Source: Arthrobacter sp. cf158 (lineage in GTDB: Bacteria; Actinomycetota; Actinomycetes; Actinomycetales; Micrococcaceae). Taken from it: a DNA stretch of 64,000 nucleotides. The notes under the pieces are model-generated. The model saw only the letters and a program-made list of their open reading frames with translations, was not told where the DNA came from and made no database searches. The position numbers and the translations under genes were made by a program. Below, piece by piece: positions 39,696-48,392 of this stretch. Location of the stretch: contig NZ_FNNR01000005.1 in assembly GCF_900106835.1 (NCBI RefSeq), positions 78,019 through 142,018 on the forward strand, in the 5' to 3' direction. Positions within the stretch are counted from its first letter, which is position 1. The number at the start of each line of letters is the position of its first letter.

Positions 39696-40890
39696 GGCTT
39701 TAGAGGTTGGAGTTCTTGCTGCGTCCGTGGCTTTGCTTGCAGGCGTCGCCGGTGCAGCGTACTTCGCTCGTCAAGTTGTTGTGCCGAAATACAGCCGTCG
39801 TGAGGATTTGGACGTACGGGCCGTGCGCACCGACGGGGACGGATCTCTGCAGATCGAACTTCCCGCTACAGAAAAAACTAGAGCGGCGGGACGGTATAGC
39901 CTTTGGTTTGAGCAGGGGACCGGCCATGCATGCCTAGGACCGGTGGTCGAGTCCGACCCCGTCCGAAGGACAGTAATCCGGGCGGTTGAGCGAGTGGACT
40001 CTGGCAACCTCAAACATGCCGCGGCAGGTATCTGGAGCGGGTACGTTTACTCGAAACCGGAGCAACTCGGCTTGCCGTACCAAGACGTTCTGATTCCCGT
40101 TGAGAATGGTGTCGCCCCGGCTTGGATATTCGATCCTCCCGCCGCTGCCAAGGCACCCGGCGGATGGGCCATCCATATCCATGGCATGGGCGGTAACAGA
40201 GCCGGCACACTTCGCGGCATACCGGTCGCAAGGCGTCTGGGACTGACGTCGCTGGTTGTCTCGTTCCGCAACGACGGCGACGCACCGCCGTCGTACGATG
40301 GCCGCTACAACCTCGGCCAAGGCGAGTGGCGAGACGTCGAGGCCGGCATCAATTACGCCATCTCCAATGGAGCTGAACGCATTGTCCTTTTTGGGTGGTC
40401 ACTCGGCGCCGCCATCGCCCTTCAAACAGCGGCCCTGTCGCCGAATTCCTTGCGAGTAGCCGGGATGGTTCTTGACGCGCCAGTCTTCGACTGGCGAACG
40501 ACCCTGGCAGCGAACGCCAAGGCGGCCGGACTACCTCGGTCACTTGTGCACCTCGGCTTCATTATTCTTCAATCCAAGACCCTCCGCTGGGTGACCGGCC
40601 TTGCTGAACCCATATGTCTCGATTCCCTTGATTGGCTGGCGCGAGCAACTGAACTGGACATACCCGTCCTCGTACTACACGGAGAGAAGGACGACACAAC
40701 GCCGTTCGAAGCATCCAAGAAGGCTGCCAGTTTGAGGCCGGACCTAGTCACACTGGTGGAGTTTGAATCTGAGGGCCACTCTTTGGAGTGGAATGTCGAC
40801 TCCGAAAAGTGGGAGCGATCGGTCGAGGAGTGGTTCCGCGGTCACCCGATGGCTGGCTCTAGTCCTGAACAAGCGGGAGTGCAGTCGTAG
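39673..40890 (+). CDS. Membrane-anchored alpha/beta hydrolase
   Basis: 405 aa. An N-terminal hydrophobic anchor or signal (about 8-31, VGVLAASVALLAGVAGAAYF), about 110 residues without a known domain, then an alpha/beta hydrolase fold: oxyanion region IHIHGMGGN, nucleophile Ser in GWSLGAA, Asp in LHGEKDDTTP and His in SEGHSLEW. Serine hydrolase or peptidase-like (S9-type lid absent); substrate unknown, active site probably outside the membrane. It overlaps the EspR-like gene by 23 nt and the convergent winged-helix gene by 32 nt. Confidence 0.8.
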   Translation: MPTVTSRRALEVGVLAASVALLAGVAGAAYFARQVVVPKYSRREDLDVRAVRTDGDGSLQIELPATEKTRAAGRYSLWFEQGTGHACLGPVVESDPVRRTVIRAVERVDSGNLKHAAAGIWSGYVYSKPEQLGLPYQDVLIPVENGVAPAWIFDPPAAAKAPGGWAIHIHGMGGNRAGTLRGIPVARRLGLTSLVVSFRNDGDAPPSYDGRYNLGQGEWRDVEAGINYAISNGAERIVLFGWSLGAAIALQTAALSPNSLRVAGMVLDAPVFDWRTTLAANAKAAGLPRSLVHLGFIILQSKTLRWVTGLAEPICLDSLDWLARATELDIPVLVLHGEKDDTTPFEASKKAASLRPDLVTLVEFESEGHSLEWNVDSEKWERSVEEWFRGHPMAGSSPEQAGVQS

Positions 40891-41143
40891 GAGGCATTTG
40901 CACTGAGTACTGGGCCGCTAAGTCAATGAGCTGACACTCGACGCGTGAGGCGTGAGCGGAGTAACGCTCGTCGGCCAAAGCCTGAACGTAACCAGCCGAC
41001 TCAAGGACGAGGAGATGACGCCGAACCGTCGCTCGAGAAGCGTGAATTCCTGATGCCAAGACGCCAGGGGTTGATGGCCCACTTCTGATGAGGAAGCGAA
41101 GGATCTGGCTCCGTGTTCGGTTCATCAGGATGGATGTCGACAT
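40859..41143 (-). CDS. Winged-helix (ArsR-like) regulator 1
   Basis: 94 aa. The fold is seen in RTRSQILRFLIRSGPSTPGVLASGIHASRATVRRHLLVLESAGYV, given here as separate helices around 8-52: helix 2, recognition helix SRATVRRHL and the wing after SAGYV. No metal-binding cysteines of ArsR sensors are present. ATG at 41143; an internal ATG (MNRTRSQ) is possible. It is divergent from EspR-like 2 and its last 32 nt are antisense to the hydrolase 3' end. Confidence 0.7.
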   Translation of the reverse strand: MSTSILMNRTRSQILRFLIRSGPSTPGVLASGIHASRATVRRHLLVLESAGYVQALADERYSAHASRVECQLIDLAAQYSVQMPPTTALPLVQD

Positions 41144-41317
41144 TCAAACCACGGCTCAGGTTTGGGGGATGCTTGCTGTAGACGGGTCTACACCATCAGA
41201 ATACGCCTCATGTAGGCGGCCGACTAGATTCAAGGTGGGGTTGATTGTTTAGTTACGGCGCTCGCGGAATACTGATGGCAACGCAGCAGTATTTCTATTG
41301 GAACGAGGCGGTGGAGC

Positions 41318-41824
41318 ATGCCGGCAAGAGACGCTAGCCGCAACGGCGAGTTGTCACCACAGGCGACCCTTGCCCGCCGTCTAAACCTGCTGCTCGACGT
41401 CGTTGTAGCCGAGAGGGGTTCGCCCGTCACTTTCAGGGAGATTGAAGCCGGACTCCGAAATCGAGGAATCAAGATCTCCCGAGCAAGATGGTTCTACATG
41501 AAGGACGGGACGGGGCGGCTGGTTAGTGACCCGGAGCTGCTCGCCGCTATTTGCGAGATGTTCCACGTCGATCCCTCCTATCTGCTGAACGGCGTCGAAG
41601 GCGACGTTCCCGAACGCATCGACTCGCAATTGGAGTTTGTGAAGTCTCTGAGGGCAGCCCGGGTGAAGTCCTTCGCTGCAAGGACGCTAGGGGACGTCTC
41701 TCCGGAAACGCTGCGCGCAATCTCTGAGTATCTGAACAAAGACATCGACTTGCACCCGAATGGCGAGCGTGCCGCAGCTACTCCTCCAAGACATACCGCA
41801 GATGGGCGTCAAGTAGCTCCTTGA
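41318..41824 (+). CDS. EspR-like HTH regulator 2
   Basis: 168 aa. A paralogue of the protein at 39237: ARRLNLLLDVVV, VTFREIEAGLRNRG, RWFYMKDGTGRLVSDPELL, then the C-terminal helices RAARVKSFAARTLGDVSPETL, and a polar tail. GGTGGAG lies upstream of ATG 41318. Its last 47 nt are antisense to the next winged-helix gene. Two EspR-like genes in 2 kb suggest a duplicated regulatory unit. Confidence 0.8.
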   Translation: MPARDASRNGELSPQATLARRLNLLLDVVVAERGSPVTFREIEAGLRNRGIKISRARWFYMKDGTGRLVSDPELLAAICEMFHVDPSYLLNGVEGDVPERIDSQLEFVKSLRAARVKSFAARTLGDVSPETLRAISEYLNKDIDLHPNGERAAATPPRHTADGRQVAP

Positions 41825-42125
41825 TGCGGGCAGGATTGGCTGAGTAACGGGGGGAGCGGCCGTGGCGTCGTCCGGCTTCCACGTCGACCTCGATGGCGCC
41901 GACTTCCTCAAGCGCGATGAGGTGTTTGGCGACGCTGGGCTCGCCGGCGCTGACCGCTGCGACAATGTCCCCTCTGGACGCGGGACCGTTTGCCGTCAGG
42001 AACCTCAGAATCTCATTCCGTGAGCGGTTCCCGAACGTCGCCACAGCGTCTTCAACGTCGGGCGACCAGGCGTCGTCGTGAGGCTGCGTGATCCGTGGCA
42101 TGGCTCCATTCTTGCTGAACAACAT
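41778..42125 (-). CDS. Winged-helix (ArsR-like) regulator 2
   Basis: 115 aa from ATG 42125, or 107 aa from ATG 42101 (MPRITQPHDD), which has GGAG just upstream. HTH helices: NRSRNEILRFLTANG, SRGDIVAAV, recognition helix EPSVAKHLIALEEVGAI, then a wing RRHGRSPRYSANP. It resembles helix-turn-helix ArsR proteins and the gene at 40859. The 3' end overlaps EspR-like 2 by 47 nt. Confidence 0.7.
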   Translation of the reverse strand: MLFSKNGAMPRITQPHDDAWSPDVEDAVATFGNRSRNEILRFLTANGPASRGDIVAAVSAGEPSVAKHLIALEEVGAIEVDVEAGRRHGRSPRYSANPARIKELLDAHLRYVLEE

Positions 42126-42283
42126 GCAAAAAGTAAGAACTAGGGTCTTGACGATACTTTAATTATCTTTGACAATAATTTTTAGAAGCTTGTGTTGTGG
42201 TCAGGATCGTTCCTGCCACGTCGAGTCGCCCCATCTGGTGACTCTGAAGATATTCAAATCCGTTAGTCGAAGCGGTGAGAGCC

Positions 42284-43183
42284 ATGAGTCTGGAACGCCT
42301 GGCGGGCAACGCTGAAATAGAGCACTCAACCCCATCCCCTGTGGATATTTCGCTGCTGAGTCCGGTGGCGCCGACGCTGACTGTACCCGTCGACCAAATG
42401 ATGGGAGCGGTCGAAGGCGTGCGTCGATACGTCATCTCGCACTTGGCTCGGATCGGCCGCTCGTGCGATGTGGACGATGTCATGCAAGACATCAGGATGG
42501 CTGTCTGGGACGGGGTGGCACGCGGAAACTACCGGCAGATCCCTGGAGTTCCGTTCGAAGCCTGGGTGCAAGGTGTCACCGGGAATGTCTGCGCCGCGCA
42601 CGTCCGCAGGGAACTCGGCCACAAGACGTTGCCGCTGCTTTTGGATCCGGGCAACGGTGAGAGCTCGGACAATCTCCAGCAGCTAACGGTGCTGGTCGTG
42701 TCCCGTGATTATCGCGATGCTGAGGAGATCATCGATCAAGAGTGGGCGCACATGGTTCTGGGGCTGACTCGGGCCGCTTTGTCAGCTCCGGTATGGCGCC
42801 TCGCAGTGGGCAGCCTTACCGAGCCGCGACGATACGCCCCTCCTTCGCCGCAAGACCGTCGCCGCTGGAATGCAGTCACCGCGGTTCGGCAGACTGCAAA
42901 GACAATAAGCCAAGCGTTGGAAGTAGATCCTGAAGCTGTGCATGACATGCCCGGTCTCTGTCGGCACGCCGTTGGTTGTCTGCCGAGTCCACTGCTGCGG
43001 GGAGTGGCAGAAGCAATCGTGCTCCCGGAACATCACGGCGTCGAACGGCAGGTTGCCATAGCCGCGGTTGCCGAGGAGTTCAAAGTCACTGATCGATATG
43101 TGGCAGTTCAAATCGGTACTGCCCGTCGCCTGTATCAAACGGCATGGCGAGTCATTCGCAGTTCCATGAACTCCACTGTTTGA
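42284..43183 (+). CDS. Sigma-70-like (ECF-type) factor
   Basis: 299 aa. Residues about 48-110 look like sigma region 2: DVDDVMQDIRMAVWDGV followed by VPFEAWVQGVTGNVCAAHVRRE, the equivalent of the region 2.2-2.4 helices. The end (VTDRYVAVQIGTARRLYQTAWRVIR) resembles a region 4 HTH. The middle part is longer than in usual ECF factors. No anti-sigma gene was identified; the membrane-anchored protein 50 nt downstream is a possible partner. ATG 42284 preceded by GGTGAGAG. It may drive the transfer genes that follow. The sigma assignment is moderate. Confidence 0.6.
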   Translation: MSLERLAGNAEIEHSTPSPVDISLLSPVAPTLTVPVDQMMGAVEGVRRYVISHLARIGRSCDVDDVMQDIRMAVWDGVARGNYRQIPGVPFEAWVQGVTGNVCAAHVRRELGHKTLPLLLDPGNGESSDNLQQLTVLVVSRDYRDAEEIIDQEWAHMVLGLTRAALSAPVWRLAVGSLTEPRRYAPPSPQDRRRWNAVTAVRQTAKTISQALEVDPEAVHDMPGLCRHAVGCLPSPLLRGVAEAIVLPEHHGVERQVAIAAVAEEFKVTDRYVAVQIGTARRLYQTAWRVIRSSMNSTV

Positions 43184-43233
43184 GTCATGTTGCTCATTGG
43201 CGAGCGGAGCCATGAACAGGCTAGGAGGAAAAC

Positions 43234-43947
43234 ATGATGGAATCCATTTGGCGGGGGCGAACGATTCGTCTGTGGGTGTTTGGCCTAGCACTGGCGGCTA
43301 TCCTCGGCGCCCTCATTCTTGTTCTGTTCGCACCGCGGGAGTCCCCGTCTACGAAAGGGGCGGATGTCCCATCGGCAGAGTCTCAAACCCGCAAGGCTCT
43401 ACCGAGCAATTCTCCGACTACTACAGCGCGACCAACGAGGTCAGCTCCGTCCTCGAAAATGCCTCCGTCCGTTCCGCCTGTCACGGCCGATTATCGGGCG
43501 CTTGCTTCCGCCGCCGCCGTGGCCATCTATAGCTGGGACACCCGAAATTCGTCCTATTCGGATGTGTACGCTCGAATTCGGGGTTGGTGGTTCGTCCTCC
43601 CTGACGGATCAAATCCGTTGGCGGTCCTGATCCAGGAGTTTGAGGCAACGGGCGTAAACGCGGGGTCCTTCGCTTCGCTTGCGGGCCAAGGTGCCTACAG
43701 GGTAGCAACGTTCGAATCCATGGCTTGCGACAACGAACTCGTAAAGGTTCGCGAACGCCCTGCACCATGGGCGGGGCTTCATGTCTGCACGGTTCGACTC
43801 AAAGTCGTTGACCAGACAGTCAGTAGCAGCAATTCATACACAGCGCCGGTCAGTGTCATGGCCAATTGCCCGCCGGCAGCGACCGCCCCGCCTGATCGAT
43901 GCCAAATGGTCGGCTTCTATGCCTCGACTCGCCGGATCGTCTACTGA
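43234..43947 (+). CDS. Membrane-anchored protein, probable conjugation module
   Basis: 237 aa. One N-terminal helix (about 12-32), a Ser/Pro/Thr-rich linker (35-80) and an extracytoplasmic domain of about 150 residues with three or four cysteines (MACDNE, HVCTVR, ANCPP, DRCQM) that may form disulfides. AGGAGG lies 6 nt before the ATG. The stop shares one base with the NlpC/P60 gene, so they are cotranscribed. The architecture recalls VirB8/TcpC-type channel components of Gram-positive elements, but no sequence motif proves it. Confidence 0.55.
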   Translation: MMESIWRGRTIRLWVFGLALAAILGALILVLFAPRESPSTKGADVPSAESQTRKALPSNSPTTTARPTRSAPSSKMPPSVPPVTADYRALASAAAVAIYSWDTRNSSYSDVYARIRGWWFVLPDGSNPLAVLIQEFEATGVNAGSFASLAGQGAYRVATFESMACDNELVKVRERPAPWAGLHVCTVRLKVVDQTVSSSNSYTAPVSVMANCPPAATAPPDRCQMVGFYASTRRIVY

Positions 43948-45056
43948 TGCCGCATCCGGCTTTGGCGATGGCCCTACTCAGGCGACGAACGCTCGTGCGG
44001 GTTGCAACCGCCGTCGTTCTCGTCATCGTACTTTGCCTGGGTGTTGTCGTCAGTGCCGTCGCTTTAGCCTTGGTAGGCGGCGAACCGAAATCACCAGTCG
44101 GGTGTGCGTCAAGCAGCGGCGCTGTCACACAAAGCGTCCTTGAGAAGAGTGGATCTCGGCCGGAAGGTCAAGCCGTTGGACTCTCCGCAAGGCAGATTGC
44201 TATCGCACAGGGGTACATTTCAGTCGGGAAGCAACTTGGCGTTCCTCGGGAGGCGATGGTGATCGCCATCATGATGTCTCTGCAGGAGTCGACCCTCCGG
44301 ATGCTGGCCAACGCGAATGTCCCTGCGTCATTTCAGTTTCCTCATGACGGGGTTGGGAGTGACCACGACTCAGTAGGCTCGGCACAGCAGCGGCCAGCGG
44401 CCGGATGGGGAACCGTTGCAGAGCTGATGGATCTTTCTTACAACGCACGAGCATTCTATGGAGGGCCGTCTGGACCGAATCACGGTAGTCCTCGAGGTTT
44501 GCTGGATGTGCCAGGCTGGTCGGCCATGAGCAAAGGGCAAGCTGCCCAAGCCGTCCAAGTCTCAGCGTTCCCAGAGCTCTATGCTCGATGGGAACCGCAG
44601 GCGACATCCATCGTGGATCTGCTTCAGGGCGTCACCACGGTTCCGTCGTGCAGCGCGGGGGAGAAGGGCCGAACGGATGCGGTCTCTGCAGAAGGCTTGC
44701 CTCAAATCCGACAGGATATTCTGCGTTTCACCCAAGCAGGCGTTGGTGGTGCCTACGTCTGGGGCGGTACGGCTTTCAAGGCATGGGATTGTTCGGGGTT
44801 TGTTCAGTGGATTTACCGCCAAGTTGGGATCGAATTGCCACGAGTAGAGCAGTGGCGGGTTGGACGAATGACGGGCAGGCCACAAATCGGGGACCTTGTA
44901 GTGCAGAACCCTCAGGGTCCCTACAACTGGGGGCATGTAGGCATCTACGCGGGTGACGGGATGATGTACAGCGCACTCAACCCTTCAGCGGGAACCTTGT
45001 TGCATCCGATCGACTGGAATCCGGGTACGGCCTATTTCGACCTTTTAGTGAAATAG
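43947..45056 (+). CDS. NlpC/P60 cell-wall hydrolase with membrane anchor
   Basis: 369 aa. An N-terminal helix (about 17-40), a lysozyme-like/helical middle region (about 85-235, with ESTLRMLANA), and a C-terminal NlpC/P60 domain: catalytic Cys in WDCSGFVQWIYRQ, His in NWGHVGIYAG, and a third polar residue in the next strand. Two-domain muramidase-NlpC proteins are typical of conjugative elements, where they open peptidoglycan for the transfer channel. ATG 43947 overlaps the previous stop by one base; an upstream in-frame start lies inside that gene. Confidence 0.85.
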   Translation: MPHPALAMALLRRRTLVRVATAVVLVIVLCLGVVVSAVALALVGGEPKSPVGCASSSGAVTQSVLEKSGSRPEGQAVGLSARQIAIAQGYISVGKQLGVPREAMVIAIMMSLQESTLRMLANANVPASFQFPHDGVGSDHDSVGSAQQRPAAGWGTVAELMDLSYNARAFYGGPSGPNHGSPRGLLDVPGWSAMSKGQAAQAVQVSAFPELYARWEPQATSIVDLLQGVTTVPSCSAGEKGRTDAVSAEGLPQIRQDILRFTQAGVGGAYVWGGTAFKAWDCSGFVQWIYRQVGIELPRVEQWRVGRMTGRPQIGDLVVQNPQGPYNWGHVGIYAGDGMMYSALNPSAGTLLHPIDWNPGTAYFDLLVK

Positions 45057-45662
45057 GCTAGGCCGAAACCGTGCCAGTTCAAGGTCAGGCGCGATGTGCT
45101 CTTTCCTTCGAGCGACATAAGCGACACGCATCCCACCGCCGTGTCCGGAGTGACCGTTAACTCAGGAGGTGGGTAACGAGCCCTAGTTGCACTGTCCCGG
45201 CAGGTTGATGACACGGGGACTGATTTGAAGCAGTAAGAGGACCTCCGGGTTTTATGACGCCGTTAAGGATGCTTACGCCTGTCACCAGAATGTGTCGCTC
45301 GCCAGAATCTCGTTAATCGACACCATCAACGGAATTAGCCAGCCCAGGACCCGCCCAGGTGCCCTCGGTACGTCGGCGAGCGTGTAGACCAAAGTCATCC
45401 GCGTCATCGACGGAGGCAACTGAACAGCGACAGCTGAATAGGTCACGTAGAGAAGGTTCCGTCATCAGCGCACCTTCAAGGGCGAAGGCGGGGCCCTTTT
45501 TCCGGTACGCATGGCGCGTCCCGTGCTGCCGGCATCGCCGGACGACCGGAAACAGGGAGCAGGGGTGCTGCACGCACAGCGACTCCACGACCGGCGGTGA
45601 TGAGAGGAAGCGTGCATGCTCTCGGATGCGGGCACCGGCGCGAGTCGCCTGCCACACCGGGT
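45057..45662. other. Intergenic stretch, 606 nt, no gene seen
   Basis: Between the convergent NlpC/P60 gene and the minus-strand membrane protein. The open frames have no family features or ribosome binding sites and look random (Arg/Ser/Pro-rich). Position between transfer genes and cargo makes it a candidate junction. Confidence 0.5.
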
Positions 45663-47477
45663 TCACTGGCCCACTTTGACCTGCACCTTGCTGCCGTCGC
45701 TCTTTCCATACTGGAAGATAGCGTCCGCGGATGTCTGGCCGCTGACGAACTCTGGAGGAGCCGTTATCGTCTGCCCGCTTGGCAGGTCGTCGGCCCTCAG
45801 CCGCTGCCAACCCTGATATATGACAACTCTGTTGCAGGCGTCGGCGGATACTTGAGACCCCGCCATCCTTGCACTCCACACCTGATATAGCCAAGACTTA
45901 CCTGAGGCGTCCAGCAAACTCGCTTCAGCGTGGCCGCATGTGTAATAGGAGTCCTCGAAGGGAAACGGCGTCACCACGATTCGCTGCGCCGTCGCGTCCT
46001 CCTGTGCCTGCCAGAGGGAGGTGCCGAAGGAGCCAACCGGCAACGATACCGCGACCAGCGCCAAACCCACGAGTCCGGATCCGACGCGCCCGGTCCAAGG
46101 CTGGAGGACCATTGCAATACCGCCGACCAACAGCAACCCTGCGACGCCTCCAACGTACAGTGTTGGTACGTAGGGCCAGAACTCCCGCGCGCTTCTGTTG
46201 AAGACACCCGAAGAGGCGGTGTACATGATGTTGTCCTGCAGGACGAAGCGCCCGAGCAGCCAAGGCCCAACGCCGGTCAATGCGAGCCCGACCAGCCAAG
46301 AGAGCACCGCTTTGTCGATCGGCGACCGACGTCCCAAGAAATCCTTGGACGACTGGCACAGGCGCTTCCGGGCGTCGATCACGTGCTGCGGCGTCTTCGG
46401 AAGTGCTTTCGTGGCCGCGTTGCAGAGGCAGAGTCCGATCCCGATGTAGATGAGGGGAGCCCAAGCGGTCCATTCCCCCCAAAAACCATTTGTGTTGACG
46501 AAGAAGCCGTAGAGCGGCCCGGGGGGCGTCCTGACGAGGAATTCTGGAATGAGCGTTGGGAGAACCCCACTCAACGCACCATACCCGAACCCGAGCAGTG
46601 AGAGCCTGCGAATTCGCGTCCCGACGAGTGCTACCAGCAAGCCGAACAGCAGGGAGGGTCCGAATGCGTGGGACTGTGCCGACGAGATCACATCGACTAT
46701 CACCCCAGCGTCGCTGGGATAAGAGTAGCTCCAGATATGGGTCCAGACCCATCCCGGGAACACCCCAAGAAGGACCGCAGCAGCGGTTAGGACTGCAGCA
46801 ATGACCCGCCGCCCTGGCTGATAGCGGGAACGGAAAGAGCCGCCGAGCGCCCGAGGAGTCGCCGGCGAAGGGGCCGCGGGAGCAGTCGATGTCTTCGCGC
46901 CGACCGTAGAGGTCCGTGGTTGAGGCCGTGGGGATCCTGCCCCCGTGGCCGCCGTACTGGGTTTCGATACAAGCGGCCGTGCTGGCCCCGGAGATCCTGC
47001 CCCTGTGCCTGCCGTACTGGGTTTCGATGCAGGTGGCCGCGAGGTCGCCACCGTAGAACGAGCCGAAGTCCCGCTTGATCGGGCCCTTCTCAGACTGCCC
47101 TTATCGAAGACCCGCAGGCGGATAGTGCCGTCGCCTTTGAGAGCGTCATTGAGCTCTGACTCAGCGAGCGGTCCACCGTAGAGGCGGACTTCCGTCGCCT
47201 TGATCCCCGGTACGAGGCCCTGCGCATCCATAATCTGGTCGACCACCGCGATTGCTATTCCTGGCGCAGCGGTCCCCGCTGCGGACGTCGAGACTTGCAA
47301 AGGAATGTGGTCGGACGAGGGTGTAGGCCGGACCACCCAGTTCGATTTCGTTCCATCGAGAAGCGCCAGCGACAGGTAGCCCCCACCTGAGGAAACTTCG
47401 TTTCGGACTGCTGCCCAATCGAGCACACTCGACGCGTGTCCCGCTTCTACCGCGATATATACGTGGTGCCCATTCAC
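45663..47477 (-). CDS. Multi-pass membrane protein divergent from the VWA-PP2C-kinase operon
   Basis: 604 aa. Residues 1-130 are soluble (begins MNGHHVYIAVEAG). Residues 135-235 are a Ser/Pro/Thr/Ala linker with a duplicated 20-residue unit (KPSTAATGAGSP). About nine membrane helices follow from 245 to 510 (for example AVLTAAAVLLGVFPGWVW, LLFGLLVALVGT, GVAGLLLVGGIAM), then a C-terminal extracytoplasmic domain of about 100 residues with two cysteines. GTG 47477 has GAGGGGG 5 nt upstream, better than TTG 47534. Family not recognised. Divergence from the VWA gene with a shared 119-nt promoter region suggests it is the membrane component of that system. Confidence 0.75.
   Translation of the reverse strand: MNGHHVYIAVEAGHASSVLDWAAVRNEVSSGGGYLSLALLDGTKSNWVVRPTPSSDHIPLQVSTSAAGTAAPGIAIAVVDQIMDAQGLVPGIKATEVRLYGGPLAESELNDALKGDGTIRLRVFDKGSLRRARSSGTSARSTVATSRPPASKPSTAGTGAGSPGPARPLVSKPSTAATGAGSPRPQPRTSTVGAKTSTAPAAPSPATPRALGGSFRSRYQPGRRVIAAVLTAAAVLLGVFPGWVWTHIWSYSYPSDAGVIVDVISSAQSHAFGPSLLFGLLVALVGTRIRRLSLLGFGYGALSGVLPTLIPEFLVRTPPGPLYGFFVNTNGFWGEWTAWAPLIYIGIGLCLCNAATKALPKTPQHVIDARKRLCQSSKDFLGRRSPIDKAVLSWLVGLALTGVGPWLLGRFVLQDNIMYTASSGVFNRSAREFWPYVPTLYVGGVAGLLLVGGIAMVLQPWTGRVGSGLVGLALVAVSLPVGSFGTSLWQAQEDATAQRIVVTPFPFEDSYYTCGHAEASLLDASGKSWLYQVWSARMAGSQVSADACNRVVIYQGWQRLRADDLPSGQTITAPPEFVSGQTSADAIFQYGKSDGSKVQVKVGQ
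46933..47038. repeat. 60-bp tandem repeat in the membrane protein linker
   Basis: Segments starting GATCCTGCCCC at 46933 and 46993 share CCGTACTGGGTTTCGAT and flanking bases in 60-bp register, about 45 nt of near identity. They encode the repeated 20-residue Ser/Pro/Thr linker unit. Confidence 0.75.
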
Positions 47478-47596
47478 AGCGCCCCCTCTTTGCTCTCGTG
47501 CAACATGCTGACCGTAACTGTTGACATCCGTCAAGCGAGCACAGCAATATTGCCGTACAACTCGCCGTCAGGCGTCACACAATGGGAGGCAGGCAC

Positions 47597-48328
47597 GTGT
47601 CCACTGATACCCAGCTCGAGGCGCTCGAGGAAGACGCGAAGTACATCCTCCCCGTTTACGTAGCCGTGGATCACTCGTGGTCGATGTCCCCTGAGGAGAA
47701 TAACGCGATCGATGCGGCCAACTCGCTGATCCCCACGATCATCCGCACTTGTATCAAGAACCCTCTTGCGGACGAGCGCGCTCGCTTCTGCGTCATAGGG
47801 TTTAACGACCGGGCTCAAGTGGTATCACCGCTCGCACGGGGGGCAAATCTGGCTCAGCACACATTCGAAGCTTCCAACGGAACGAGCTTCTCCGAGGTAT
47901 TTAAGCTCCTTAGGGCGCAGCTGGAAGATGATTATTCATCGCTCAAGGCCGACGGATACAAGGTTTACCGTCCCGCTGTGTTCTTCATTACGGACGGGGA
48001 GCCCAATGACGATCCGACGGCTGCATTCGCCGAGCTGACCGATTCAAGCTTCAGCCGTCGTCCCAACCTGTCGGTCTTCGGCCTCGGTCACAAAGTCCCC
48101 CGCGAGGTTGTCGAGACCTACACAGCAGGCCAAGGTCGGGCCTTCATTACTGCTGATGGATCCGATGCTTCTGAAGCTCTCGCTGGCTTCATCGAGATCC
48201 TCATGCAGAGCATCGTCAGCAGCACGGCCAAGGTGAGCGGCGCTGACGCCTCCGAGGCCGATGACGGCTTCAAATGGGATGATGACGCGATCGCAGACGA
48301 GGATTTCCTTCTCGAAATCGAGTCGTAA
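47597..48328 (+). CDS. TerY-like von Willebrand A domain protein
   Basis: 243 aa. A single VWA domain with an intact metal-ion site: DHSWS (25-29, the DxSxS motif), a Thr in SNGTSFSE, and Asp in FITDGEPNDD. The last 35 residues are acidic. GTG 47597 has GGGAGG 7 nt upstream, preferred over ATG 47582, which lies before that site. VWA domains bind protein partners through a metal. First gene of an operon with a PP2C phosphatase and a kinase, the TerY-P triad known from tellurite-resistance-associated stress systems. The acidic tail may be a partner-binding or phosphorylated segment. Confidence 0.88.
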   Translation: MSTDTQLEALEEDAKYILPVYVAVDHSWSMSPEENNAIDAANSLIPTIIRTCIKNPLADERARFCVIGFNDRAQVVSPLARGANLAQHTFEASNGTSFSEVFKLLRAQLEDDYSSLKADGYKVYRPAVFFITDGEPNDDPTAAFAELTDSSFSRRPNLSVFGLGHKVPREVVETYTAGQGRAFITADGSDASEALAGFIEILMQSIVSSTAKVSGADASEADDGFKWDDDAIADEDFLLEIES

Positions 48329-48392
48329 ATTGCGCTGGTTCCCGGCGAGGGGCTGGGTGCGATGCCCATCATGGAAGAAGTGGATCCAGAGC

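Noticed and set aside
45313..45894. 193-codon minus-strand frame at the end of the membrane protein gene
   Set aside because: Overlaps the better supported frame and is Arg/Ser-rich without family features.
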